A stretch of DNA of 17,412 nucleotides, taken from contig JAWXBR010000026.1 in NCBI GenBank assembly GCA_034440235.1, positions 1-17,412 on the forward strand. Reading direction: 5' to 3'. The first letter of the stretch is position 1. Each line of letters starts with the position of its first letter. The stretch comes from JAWXBR01 sp034440235. GTDB taxonomy: Bacteria > Bacteroidota > Ignavibacteria > Kapaibacteriales > Kapaibacteriaceae. Positions 8,635-15,901 of the stretch are shown in pieces. The position numbers and the translations under genes are program-made. The notes under the pieces are model-generated. The model made no database searches. It worked only from the letters and a program-made list of their open reading frames with translations, and had not been told where the DNA came from.

Positions 8635-9285
8635 TTATTCTCGAGTTTGTGCTTTGTTACCCAGTAGCATGATCGTTAGGTGGTCGATTTTTTCGGTGAG
8701 GAGCTGGACCTCGATTTCGGCCTTGAGGTTGACCTTGTAATCGTTCTTGGCGCGGGCCCTGTCTTTTGCTTCCTGACGGTTCTGGCTCATGAGAATGATG
8801 GGTGCTTGGAGAGCAGCCAGACATGAGAGAATGAGGTTGAGAAAGATGAAAGGATAGACGTCGAAGGTGAATGCAATTGAGTTGCCTACCATCCACATGG
8901 CAATGAAGACCATGTACACGACAATGAAGCCCCAACTGCCACCTTTGCGAGCAACCTTGTCGGCAAGTCGTGAGCCGAGTGAGTCTTTCTGATCCTTGTC
9001 TATCTGTTCCTGACGATCTTCTTCAGCGGTTGGAGTGTCGTTGATGAGTTCGTTGCCGAGAAGAGCGTCGAGGACTTCGCGTTCTACTGACGTTAACTCA
9101 CGCTGACCCACTGCTTCGAGCAGAAGTTTTTCTACACGCTTAGCCTCGTACTTGCCCAGCTCTGAACGTAGTATGTGACTTTCGTTCGTAAAGTCGGGCT
9201 TGTCTTCGCACACGTAGCCGAAGATTGATGGTGGGATGCAAATCCCAGGTACGCGTTCGTCGTGTGGTCTGCGAAGCATAGTCAT
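8635..9285 (-). CDS. DUF1003 family membrane protein
   Basis: A 216-residue protein with two membrane segments. The DUF1003 signature is clear: GGSWGFIVVYMVFIAMW (115-131), the FDVYPFIFLNLILSCLAALQ stretch (141-160), APIILMSQNRQ (161-171), then a charged helical tail (KDRARAKNDYKVNLKAEIEV). Membrane helices are about 119-137 and 145-166. The N-terminal 115 residues are soluble and contain Cys16 and Cys26. The biochemical role of the family is not known. The start could be the first ATG (9285) or the third codon (ATG at 9279); no strong Shine-Dalgarno is visible for either. It lies 87 bases after gyrB on the same strand with no terminator between, so read-through from the dnaN operon is possible. 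Confidence 0.87.
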   Translation of the reverse strand: MTMLRRPHDERVPGICIPPSIFGYVCEDKPDFTNESHILRSELGKYEAKRVEKLLLEAVGQRELTSVEREVLDALLGNELINDTPTAEEDRQEQIDKDQKDSLGSRLADKVARKGGSWGFIVVYMVFIAMWMVGNSIAFTFDVYPFIFLNLILSCLAALQAPIILMSQNRQEAKDRARAKNDYKVNLKAEIEVQLLTEKIDHLTIMLLGNKAQTRE

Positions 9286-9336
9286 GGCCCCGATACGTAA
9301 GACAGATTGCTCACTTTTTCTCGTTTCGCATAAACT

Positions 9337-9391
9337 AGATGTCGATGTTCTTTTTAGATGTCGAGGTTCTTTTTAGATGTCGAGGTTCTTT
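9337..9391 (-). repeat. 19-bp tandem repeat duplicating the gyrB 3' end
   Basis: Three head-to-tail copies of a 19-bp unit, read on the + strand as AGATGTCGAGGTTCTTTTT: 9337-9355 (one mismatch), 9356-9374 (exact), and 9375-9391 (first 17 bases). The last copy is the end of the gyrB coding sequence. On the - strand each copy contains AAGAACMTCGACATC followed by TAA or TAG, so the codons for KNLDI and the stop have been duplicated twice into the downstream region. Since 19 is not a multiple of 3, the extra stops fall in other frames. Confidence 0.95.
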
Positions 9392-11403
9392 ACGTACTGT
9401 GCGTTGCGTTCGATGAATTCGCGTCGTGGTTCGACGTTTTCTCCCATGAGCGTTTCAAACACGTGTGTGGCTTCGGCAGCGTTTTCGATGGTGACCTGAA
9501 GGAGCGTGCGCGTTTCGGGGTTCATGGTGGTTGACCACAATTGCTCGGGGTTCATTTCTCCAAGACCCTTGAATCGGCTAATGACAATTCCGTCGGCAGT
9601 AGCCCCTTCCTCAACAACTTCTAGTTCTTCTGCTGCAGCTTCTGTGACAACATTCTTTGCAGCTTTCTTTTCTGCCTTTTCGCGACGCAAGCGAGCGATT
9701 ACTTCGTCGCGTTCCTGCTCGTTAAACGCATAGAATTCCTGCTTGCCTTTTTTGAGCTTGTACAGCGGTGGTTGAGCTATGTATAGCTTGCCATCGTTGA
9801 TGAGCTGCACCATGTGCTTGAAGAACAACGTTAAGAGCAACGTACGAATGTGCGAACCATCGATGTCGGCATCGGCCATGAGAATGATTTTGCCGTAGCG
9901 TGCCTTCGAAGAATCGAAGTCGTCGCCGAAACCTGCGCCGATGGCGGTGAGGATGGTACGGACTTCTTCGTTTTCGAGAACCTTGTGCAGTCGTGCTTTG
10001 TGGACGTTTAGAATTTTGCCTCGCAGCGGCAGGATTGCCTGGAAACGACGGTCACGGCCTTGCTTGGCAGTGCCACCTGCAGAGTCACCTTCTACAAGAT
10101 AGATTTCAGTGTCTTCGGGTGTGCGCAACGAACAGTCTGCCAGCTTGCCCGGAAGCGTTGCACCTTCGAGTGCACTCTTGCGACGAATTAGGTCTTTTGC
10201 CTTGCGTGCCGCCATACGGGCTTCGAACGCATTGATGGCTTTCTCGATGATGTGTTTTGCAGCAGACGGGTTGGCATCGAGGTGCTTGGCGAATTCTTCG
10301 TTTACGACGGATTTCACAATACTCTCGGTTTCGCCGTTGCCAAGTTTTGTTTTTGTCTGACCTTCGAATTGTGGCTCGGCAACTTTTACCGAAATAATAC
10401 ACGTCATGCCTTCACGGAAGTCTTCGCCCGTAAGGTTCGTGTCCTTCTTAAGCATGTTGTTAGCCGTCGCATACGCATTGAGTGTACGCGTAAGTGCCGA
10501 CCTGAAGCCTGATACGTGAGTACCACCTTCGACGGTGTTAATGTTGTTTACATACGACAGCAGCGTCTCAGAGAAACCGTTGTTGTATTCGAAACACACC
10601 TCAACCTGCGTTTCAATATCCTGCTCGTTTGTGTGTGAGCCAGTGATAAAGATTGGCTTTGTGATTGGCGTTGCATTTGCGTCGACATAACGCACGAAGT
10701 CTACGAGACCACCGCGGTAAGCAAACACATCTTTCTGTCCATCACGCTCGTCGTACAACGTAATCGTAACGTCAGGATTCAGAAACGCCAGTTCGCGCAG
10801 CCGATCGGAGACTTTCTCGTAACGGAATTCGACAGTCTTAAAGATTGTAGCATCTGGCCAGAATCGTGTATACGTGCCGGTTTTTTTCGAAGTACCAACC
10901 TCGTTCACCGGTGTGACAGGTGCACCGGCGTTATATGTCTGCTGCCAGATCTTGCCTTCGCGTTCTACCGATACTTGAAGTACCGACGACAGAGCGTTTA
11001 CACACGACACACCAACACCGTGAAGTCCACCCGATACTTTATAAGTTTTTTTATCAAATTTACCGCCGGCGTGAAGCGTACACATTACAACTTCGAGTGT
11101 CGAGATCTTCTTAACAGGGTGCGGTCCTGTGGGAATACCACGACCGTCATCCTGCACCGACACCGACCCATCGGAGTGAATGGTTACCTCGATGTTTTTA
11201 CAAACACCAGCAAGCACTTCGTCGATGGAGTTATCGACAACCTCTTGCACGAGGTGGTGAAGGCCGCGGTCGCCAACGTCGCCGATGTACATTGCCGGAC
11301 GTAGCCGTACGGCTTCGAGTCCTTCAAGCACCTTGATACTGTCTTCGCTATACCCAAGAGGAATGGCCGATACTGCTTCTGCTTCTGTAAATAGATCTGA
11401 CAT
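9373..11403 (-). CDS. gyrB: DNA gyrase subunit B
   Basis: A 676-residue type IIA topoisomerase subunit, which with GyrA introduces negative supercoils using ATP. The GHKL ATPase domain shows the catalytic Glu54 in QEVVDNSIDE, DDGRGIPTGPH (85-95) and the GGLHGVGVS loop (125-133). The TOPRIM domain has EGDSAGG with Glu438 and the metal pair in DADIDG (511-516), plus QAILPLRGKILN. The C-terminal QLWSTTMNPETR (621-632) is more GyrB- than ParE-like. A charged Ala/Glu/Lys-rich stretch (about 572-604) interrupts the region before FKGLGEM. I start at the second ATG because AAGGAG (11409-11414) lies 5 bases before it; the first ATG at 11424 would put this site inside the gene. It is the fourth gene of dnaN-recF-DUF721-gyrB, 25 bases after the DUF721 stop. 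Its 3' end is tandemly duplicated. Confidence 0.97.
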   Translation of the reverse strand: MSDLFTEAEAVSAIPLGYSEDSIKVLEGLEAVRLRPAMYIGDVGDRGLHHLVQEVVDNSIDEVLAGVCKNIEVTIHSDGSVSVQDDGRGIPTGPHPVKKISTLEVVMCTLHAGGKFDKKTYKVSGGLHGVGVSCVNALSSVLQVSVEREGKIWQQTYNAGAPVTPVNEVGTSKKTGTYTRFWPDATIFKTVEFRYEKVSDRLRELAFLNPDVTITLYDERDGQKDVFAYRGGLVDFVRYVDANATPITKPIFITGSHTNEQDIETQVEVCFEYNNGFSETLLSYVNNINTVEGGTHVSGFRSALTRTLNAYATANNMLKKDTNLTGEDFREGMTCIISVKVAEPQFEGQTKTKLGNGETESIVKSVVNEEFAKHLDANPSAAKHIIEKAINAFEARMAARKAKDLIRRKSALEGATLPGKLADCSLRTPEDTEIYLVEGDSAGGTAKQGRDRRFQAILPLRGKILNVHKARLHKVLENEEVRTILTAIGAGFGDDFDSSKARYGKIILMADADIDGSHIRTLLLTLFFKHMVQLINDGKLYIAQPPLYKLKKGKQEFYAFNEQERDEVIARLRREKAEKKAAKNVVTEAAAEELEVVEEGATADGIVISRFKGLGEMNPEQLWSTTMNPETRTLLQVTIENAAEATHVFETLMGENVEPRREFIERNAQYVKNLDI

Positions 11404-11408
11404 CTCGT

Positions 11409-11414
11409 CTCCTT
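11409..11414 (-). promoter_or_regulatory. Shine-Dalgarno site fixing the gyrB start
   Basis: On the - strand AAGGAG lies 5 bases before the ATG at 11403. The alternative ATG at 11424 adds seven residues (MGLQGDE) absent from typical GyrB and has no such site. Confidence 0.8.
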
Positions 11415-11428
11415 GTAAGCCCATCTCG

Positions 11429-11707
11429 TTAGCGCAATACGATTTCTCGTATCATCTCCGAGCCTATGCGGGCATTGAGTTGTGAACGTAATTCTTCGCG
11501 GCGCAGCATGAGCTCGCTACGCCAAGGGGCTTGCTGCACATGAATGCGCAGGATGCCGTTTTCAAACGACCGTACTTCTGTTTGTTGCGCAACGCGCTCG
11601 CCTACAACCTCTGCCCAATACCTAGGCATACGCGACTTATGTAATTCGTCCTGCAGTCTGTACTTCTGCACGACGTCTTTCAACAAATCTCCAAGCGACC
11701 GCATCAT
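11429..11707 (-). CDS. DUF721 (DciA-like) small protein
   Basis: A 92-residue basic protein of the DUF721 superfamily, recognised from its length, position and pattern: an N-terminal helix (SLGDLLKDVVQKYRLQDEL), a Trp in YWAEVVGERVAQQT, a short beta region (FENGILRIHV) and a helical SELMLRREELRSQLN stretch. The superfamily includes DciA, a loader of the DnaB replicative helicase, so a replication role is plausible here between recF and gyrB. The start ATG overlaps the recF stop (ATGA at 11704-11707), implying translational coupling; a second in-frame ATG lies immediately after. Its last codons can form a small hairpin with a GAAA loop (11437-11452), 34 bases before the gyrB start. Whether it acts as a true helicase loader cannot be read from sequence. 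Confidence 0.82.
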   Translation of the reverse strand: MMRSLGDLLKDVVQKYRLQDELHKSRMPRYWAEVVGERVAQQTEVRSFENGILRIHVQQAPWRSELMLRREELRSQLNARIGSEMIREIVLR

Positions 11708-12852
11708 GCGGCCTCCATGGTAACAACACGTCCGTTAGAAAGCGTTACCAGCTTCATGTCCGTTCCTCTAGGAACCAGCATGGCAATCGCCTCTCCGTCG
11801 GTTGTTGTTACAAAACACTGCATACCCATTTCTAGAACCAACTGCATCACATGCGCACAACGTGTGCGATCGAGTTCGCTAAAGACATCGTCGAGCAGAA
11901 CGACAGGACGTTCACTTGTTTTCTCGAGAAGTATCTCGCATTCGGCAAGCTTGAGCGCAACGAGCAGCGACTTATGCTGACCTTGCGACGCTGTCTCGCG
12001 CGCGAGTCCACCATTCAGCATCAACACAATCTCGTCTCTCTGCGCACCAAATAACGTCCCACCACGCGCCAACTCACGCTGCACGAGCGATTGTGCCACT
12101 ACATGAAGCGCCTCTGCAATGTCACGTACGGATGCCGAGGAAAGGTCGAGTGTCGATGGAAGACTGTCCGGCTGGTAGACGATGTCTATCTGTTCTGCAC
12201 CGCCTGAAACTGCTGCGTACGTCCGCTGAACCCGAGGCGCAAGTTCTGTTATAAACAAGGCCCGTCGGTGAACGATTTCCGCACTGCATTCGACGAATGC
12301 CGAGGTCCAAACGTGCAAATCTGTAGCACCTAATTCAGGTGCATTTCCGCCAGCTAACAAAGCATTCCGTTGTTTGAGAATTCGACGTAAGTCGTACAGT
12401 AAATCGGTGAATCGTGTACTTGATTGAGCCATGACTGAGTCGAGAAAAGCACGTCGTTCCGAAGGTGCTCCGAACGTAATGCTCTTGTGGTCGGGCGACA
12501 GCGCAACAACGGGCAGCGAGCCAATAATGTCACGAGGTGTGAGGCTCGTGCCCTGACTCCCTTCGATGCGCTTTCGAGCCCCTTCTTTGACCCTTACCGA
12601 GACTTCATACGGTGCGTGTAGATCTCGTTCGGCTTGAATCACCACTGAAAATCCATCTGTTCCGAATTGCACGAGCGATGTGTCGTTCACTTGGACAAAA
12701 GAGCGGGCGATGGCGCCCATGCTAATGGCCTCGAGAAGTGTTGTCTTGCCAGAGCCGTTAGGTCCGGTTAACACATTAACGTGCTGTGCACATGCAAGAA
12801 GCGTTCGCTCATGATTTCGCATTTGCGACACCGCTATTGAGCGGATTACCAT
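11704..12852 (-). CDS. recF: DNA replication and repair protein RecF
   Basis: A 382-residue SMC-like ATPase that helps load RecA at single-stranded gaps with RecO and RecR. Walker A is GPNGSGKTT (30-38), the ABC-type signature region is SQGQHKS (289-295), and Walker B is VVLLDDVFSELD (317-328), all intact. SERRAFLD (131-138) and LFGAQRDEI (267-275) also match the family. The length is slightly above the E. coli form. It begins 9 bases after the dnaN stop without a strong ribosome site, and its stop overlaps the start of the DUF721 gene, so all are probably made from one mRNA. Confidence 0.96.
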   Translation of the reverse strand: MVIRSIAVSQMRNHERTLLACAQHVNVLTGPNGSGKTTLLEAISMGAIARSFVQVNDTSLVQFGTDGFSVVIQAERDLHAPYEVSVRVKEGARKRIEGSQGTSLTPRDIIGSLPVVALSPDHKSITFGAPSERRAFLDSVMAQSSTRFTDLLYDLRRILKQRNALLAGGNAPELGATDLHVWTSAFVECSAEIVHRRALFITELAPRVQRTYAAVSGGAEQIDIVYQPDSLPSTLDLSSASVRDIAEALHVVAQSLVQRELARGGTLFGAQRDEIVLMLNGGLARETASQGQHKSLLVALKLAECEILLEKTSERPVVLLDDVFSELDRTRCAHVMQLVLEMGMQCFVTTTDGEAIAMLVPRGTDMKLVTLSNGRVVTMEAA

Positions 12853-12861
12853 ACCGGTGTT

Positions 12862-13983
12862 CTAGATCTTAACAGGCATCACGAGCATCAGGAGATCGTC
12901 GGCATCTGTTCCCGGCGTGATTAGTACAGCACGGATAGGCGTAGAGAACGTCATGCGTACATTCAAATCGGGATCGTCGTCGGTAGTAATGTTTTTTATA
13001 GCTTCTTCTAAGAAGCGATAGTTAAACCCTACTTCGAACGACTCTGCAGAAAAATCGCACGGAATGGTTTCCGTTCCCTTGCCGCCGGAATCTTCGTCTT
13101 CCGAATGCACTGCCATTGTTTTGTCGCTAATGCGGAATCGAACGTGACGTGTGTTTGTGTTTGCAAACAACGAAACGCGTTTGATTGCACTTAACACTTC
13201 GCGCTGATTGATCGTTAGCGTTTTGTCGTTATCCGACGGAATTACATTCTGATAGGGCGGGTATTTCTCGTCGATAATCCGCGTTGTAATCGTAAGCGAG
13301 CCCACCGTAAAGCGAGCATGTGTGCGACTAATTTCCATGAGCACATCACCGTCTACCTTGCGCAAAAGCTCTACAGCACGTGCCGGAACAATTGCTTCGA
13401 GGGCAGCGGGGAAGGGGCTTCCCGAAGGGGCTGTCACAATAACGCGCGACAAACGGAAGCCATCGGTTGCAACAGCAGTTGCTGTTTCGCCTTGGAATTG
13501 GAAGAAGACACCAGTCATACTCGGACGGTATTCTTCTGTCGATACAGCAAACACAGTTTTGTTTGCCATACGCGTCATGTCTTCTTTACGCAGCGATGCT
13601 TTTGTCGACTCAGGGAATTGCGGAATTGTAGGAAACTCGTTCGCATCGAGTCCCTTCATCTCATACGTACCCGTGGGTGTACGAACGGACACAACATTTG
13701 CGTCTTCGCCTGCGGTGATTTCGACCGTGCCTGCATTACCGAGCTCTTTTATGAGATCGGTGAACTGGCGAGCTGGAACTAATAACGCTCCGTCCTTCTC
13801 ACCGGACACAGGAATGCCCAACGAAATTGTGATCTCTTGGTCCGTAGCTGTGAACGTTAATTCACTGCCAGTTAGAGATGTATAAACATGTTCGAGAACC
13901 GGAATTGTTGATTTCGCCGGGATGGCCGGGAGAATCTTCTGGAGAGCTCGTTGAAGTTCGGGCAACGCAACGGTAAACTTCAT
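12862..13983 (-). CDS. dnaN: DNA polymerase III sliding clamp (beta subunit)
   Basis: A 373-residue ring-forming clamp subunit that tethers the replicative polymerase to DNA; the length is typical. The N-terminus MKFTVALPELQRALQKILPA with IPVLEHVYTSL, the middle SMTGVFFQF and FRLSRVIV, and the C-terminal LITPG...LMLVMPVKI are the expected landmarks of the three clamp domains. It is the first gene of dnaN-recF-DUF721-gyrB. Unlike the common dnaA-dnaN order, the upstream neighbour is the divergent psd gene, 107 bases away, with no DnaA boxes that I can see. A seven-G run (14004-14010, C on the mRNA strand) lies 20 bases before the start codon. Confidence 0.97.
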   Translation of the reverse strand: MKFTVALPELQRALQKILPAIPAKSTIPVLEHVYTSLTGSELTFTATDQEITISLGIPVSGEKDGALLVPARQFTDLIKELGNAGTVEITAGEDANVVSVRTPTGTYEMKGLDANEFPTIPQFPESTKASLRKEDMTRMANKTVFAVSTEEYRPSMTGVFFQFQGETATAVATDGFRLSRVIVTAPSGSPFPAALEAIVPARAVELLRKVDGDVLMEISRTHARFTVGSLTITTRIIDEKYPPYQNVIPSDNDKTLTINQREVLSAIKRVSLFANTNTRHVRFRISDKTMAVHSEDEDSGGKGTETIPCDFSAESFEVGFNYRFLEEAIKNITTDDDPDLNVRMTFSTPIRAVLITPGTDADDLLMLVMPVKI

Positions 13984-14003
13984 ACGCCGAAGGCAATCCT
14001 AGA

Positions 14004-14010
14004 GGGGGGG
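14004..14010. repeat. Seven-base poly-G/C tract between dnaN and psd
   Basis: Seven consecutive G on the + strand, hence seven C in the dnaN leader mRNA, 20 bases upstream of the dnaN start codon. Homopolymer tracts like this can change length by slippage. It is short, so an effect is only a possibility. Confidence 0.9.
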
Positions 14011-14034
14011 ATGGAACGGGGCTAAATCACTAAT

Positions 14035-14063
14035 TTGACAGGCGAATCTACGAAGAACACAAT
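14035..14063 (+). promoter_or_regulatory. psd: Candidate promoter for psd (TTGACA, 17 bp, CACAAT)
   Basis: TTGACA at 14035-14040, a 17-base gap, then CACAAT at 14058-14063. This matches the general sigma-70 layout, with a perfect -35 and four of six bases in the -10, and lies 27 bases before the psd start. Many FCB bacteria use a different promoter consensus, so the match may be fortuitous. Confidence 0.35.
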
Positions 14064-14074
14064 GACCTTACAAT
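14043..14074 (-). promoter_or_regulatory. dnaN: Candidate promoter for the dnaN operon
   Basis: On the - strand ATTG (14074-14071), 20 bases, then TAGATTCG (14050-14043). This is one mismatch in each box from the Bacteroidota pattern TTTG, 19-21 bases, TAnnTTTG. It would overlap the divergent psd promoter candidate. Confidence 0.3.
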
Positions 14075-14090
14075 CCGCTTCGGGACTTGA

Positions 14091-14798
14091 ATGCTGACAC
14101 CCTATGGCTATGACAACGCCTTTTTGATGCTGGGCGTTGGTATTGCCCTGTTATTACTCGCTGCCACACTTCCTTTGACGATTCTTGTTGTCTTAGCCGC
14201 CGTGCTCGGCGTCCTCATTACTGCGTTCACCTTGTGGTTTTTCCGTGATCCAGTACGCGCCTTGCACCCAGATGCTCTACGCGACGCTTCTCTTGTCGTG
14301 TCGCCCGCAGACGGCACTGTGACAGAGGTTTTTGCCATAGAAAACTCTACAGCCTTGCACGGAGCGGCTACTCAGATCACCATTTTTCTGTCGCCGCTCG
14401 ATGTTCACGTCAATCGGTACCCTGCATCGGGAACGATTGTCGATGCACAGTACATTTCCGGTAAATATCTCATGGCTTTTAACCCCAAATCCAGTGAGGC
14501 AAACGAACGCAGTGAGTTCGTTTTGCGCACTGCTTTTGGCGACATTCTGTACAAACAAATCACGGGTTTTCTTGCCCGGCGTATCGTGTACGACACCAAG
14601 CGTGGTGACGTTGTACGTGCTGGTGAACGCTTTGGGATGATGAAGTTTGGGTCGAGAATGGACATAATTGTGCCCGCTTCAGCAGAAATTTTTGTCAAAG
14701 TCGGACAAAAAGTCACCGGCGCTCATACAATCCTCGCAAAACTGAACCTTGCGGTCCCCATTGGCACTACAGACCCTACTTTTTCTGTCGACCTATAA
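14091..14798 (+). CDS. psd: Phosphatidylserine decarboxylase, short form
   Basis: A 235-residue membrane-associated proenzyme converting phosphatidylserine to phosphatidylethanolamine. Two hydrophobic helices (about 11-27 and 29-50) are followed by FFRDPVR, SPADGTV (71-77) and IFLSPLDVHVNR (98-109), all family landmarks. The self-cleavage site is KFGSRMD, where Ser188 becomes the pyruvoyl group of the small alpha chain (188-235). FGSR in place of the LGST motif marks the short prokaryotic form. The next gene, pssA, supplies its substrate and starts 3 bases after the stop, so they are surely co-transcribed. No strong Shine-Dalgarno is seen before the ATG, but the start gives the expected N-terminus. 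Confidence 0.93.
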   Translation: MLTPYGYDNAFLMLGVGIALLLLAATLPLTILVVLAAVLGVLITAFTLWFFRDPVRALHPDALRDASLVVSPADGTVTEVFAIENSTALHGAATQITIFLSPLDVHVNRYPASGTIVDAQYISGKYLMAFNPKSSEANERSEFVLRTAFGDILYKQITGFLARRIVYDTKRGDVVRAGERFGMMKFGSRMDIIVPASAEIFVKVGQKVTGAHTILAKLNLAVPIGTTDPTFSVDL

Positions 14799-14801
14799 TA
14801 C

Positions 14802-15584
14802 ATGCGCGTTACCCGGTCTATCGTTCCGAACCTCTTTACGCTCGCAAATCTTTTTTGTGGGTTTACGGCAATTATTGCTGCGACCGATGGCCAATTCGAG
14901 CGAAGCGTAATCTTCATTCTAACGGCTGGTGTCTTCGATATGTTGGATGGTGTGGTGGCACGCCTTACACGTAGCACCAGTGAGTTTGGAGTCGAACTCG
15001 ATTCGTTATGCGACGCCGTATCGTTCGGAGTAGCCCCTTCCATCCTTCTTTACAGCGTGTATTTCCACGAATTGCACCAGTGGGGTGTATTGCTCTCGTC
15101 GTTGCCTGCTCTTGCCGGAGTACTTAGACTTGCGCGCTTTAACGTACAGCTCACGAGTATGGAAGACAAGTTGTACTTCCGTGGCATGCCCATACCCGCA
15201 GGCGCGTTGGTGCTCTCTTCGTATGTGCTGTTTGTGCATCTGGGCACCGACCTTACAAGTTCATGGACTCTTCCTGATACCTGGAAACCGGCGGGGATTC
15301 TAATAACGACGCTGCTCACTGCAGGGGCCATGGTCAGCACCATCAAATACGACAACCTGCCACGTCCGACGATGCGTTCTTTACGTCAAAGGCCACTGGT
15401 TTTTCTCGTATTTTTGGTAGGTCTTGTTGCATCGGTGGTGACGGCCGGACGTGCCATCTTCCCTTTCATGATGTTATACATGATCGGTGGCGCCATAAGA
15501 CACGCAGTCCTATTCATGCGAACCCGCTCAGACGATGACAACGATACACTCGAAGAACCAGACCCCGATCCGTACGAACTATGA
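14802..15584 (+). CDS. pssA: CDP-diacylglycerol-serine O-phosphatidyltransferase
   Basis: A 260-residue integral membrane enzyme making phosphatidylserine and CMP from CDP-diacylglycerol and serine. The CDP-alcohol phosphatidyltransferase motif D-G-x2-A-R-x8-G-x3-D-x3-D is complete: Asp49-Gly50, Ala53-Arg54, Gly63, Asp67, Asp71. Several hydrophobic segments follow (about 74-105, 125-145, 165-180 and 200-240). The early SIVPNLFTLANLFCGF is typical of the bacterial PssA type. The C-terminus is an acidic tail (DDDNDTLEEPDPD). It is placed between psd and purS; its stop overlaps the purS start as ATGA, which suggests coupled translation. Confidence 0.95.
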   Translation: MRVTRSIVPNLFTLANLFCGFTAIIAATDGQFERSVIFILTAGVFDMLDGVVARLTRSTSEFGVELDSLCDAVSFGVAPSILLYSVYFHELHQWGVLLSSLPALAGVLRLARFNVQLTSMEDKLYFRGMPIPAGALVLSSYVLFVHLGTDLTSSWTLPDTWKPAGILITTLLTAGAMVSTIKYDNLPRPTMRSLRQRPLVFLVFLVGLVASVVTAGRAIFPFMMLYMIGGAIRHAVLFMRTRSDDDNDTLEEPDPDPYEL

Positions 15585-15856
15585 AAACATACACCGCACA
15601 CATCACTGTTTCTTTGCGCAAGGCCATCCTTGACGTACAGGGAAAAACTGTGGAGCAGGCGCTTCATAGTCTGCACATGCCTGCTTTAGGCAACGTGCGC
15701 ATTGGCAAACACATCGAAATGGACGTACAAGCTCCAGACCCAGACCGCGCTCTAGAACTCGTGAACGACGCGTGCAAGAAACTGCTCGCCAATCCTGTTA
15801 TGGAAGACTATCACGTCCGCCTCGAAGAAGCCCACACAAACGGAGTCCGCTCGTGA
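15581..15856 (+). CDS. purS: Phosphoribosylformylglycinamidine synthase subunit PurS
   Basis: A 91-residue small subunit that bridges PurL and PurQ in the three-part FGAM synthetase of purine synthesis. The pattern is clear: a first beta strand (YTAHITVSLR), KAILDVQGKTVEQALHSL, the VRIGKHIEMDV strand and an ALELVNDACKKLLANPVMEDY helix ending. The start overlaps the pssA stop by ATGA. The last residues (after RLEEAH) run slightly beyond the usual length. purQ follows 34 bases downstream. The large subunit purL is not in the window. Confidence 0.92.
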   Translation: MKTYTAHITVSLRKAILDVQGKTVEQALHSLHMPALGNVRIGKHIEMDVQAPDPDRALELVNDACKKLLANPVMEDYHVRLEEAHTNGVRS

Positions 15857-15861
15857 CCTTC

Positions 15862-15901
15862 AGTACACCATCTACCGTTGGAGTACACTCATGAACGTTG
15901 G
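15862..15901 (+). repeat. Decayed 20-bp tandem pair over the purQ start
   Basis: 15862-15881 and 15882-15901 share AGTACAC at the left and CGTTGG at the right, 14 of 20 positions by my hand alignment. The second copy contains the purQ start codon. The similarity is partial and could be chance. Confidence 0.4.

Noticed and set aside
13318..13885. Long + strand frames opposite dnaN
   Set aside because: They lie fully antisense to a well-supported dnaN gene, resemble no family I recognise and lack ribosome sites.
13984..14090. Replication origin next to dnaN
   Set aside because: No DnaA-box cluster or A+T-rich unwinding region is visible, and the gap is only 107 bases.
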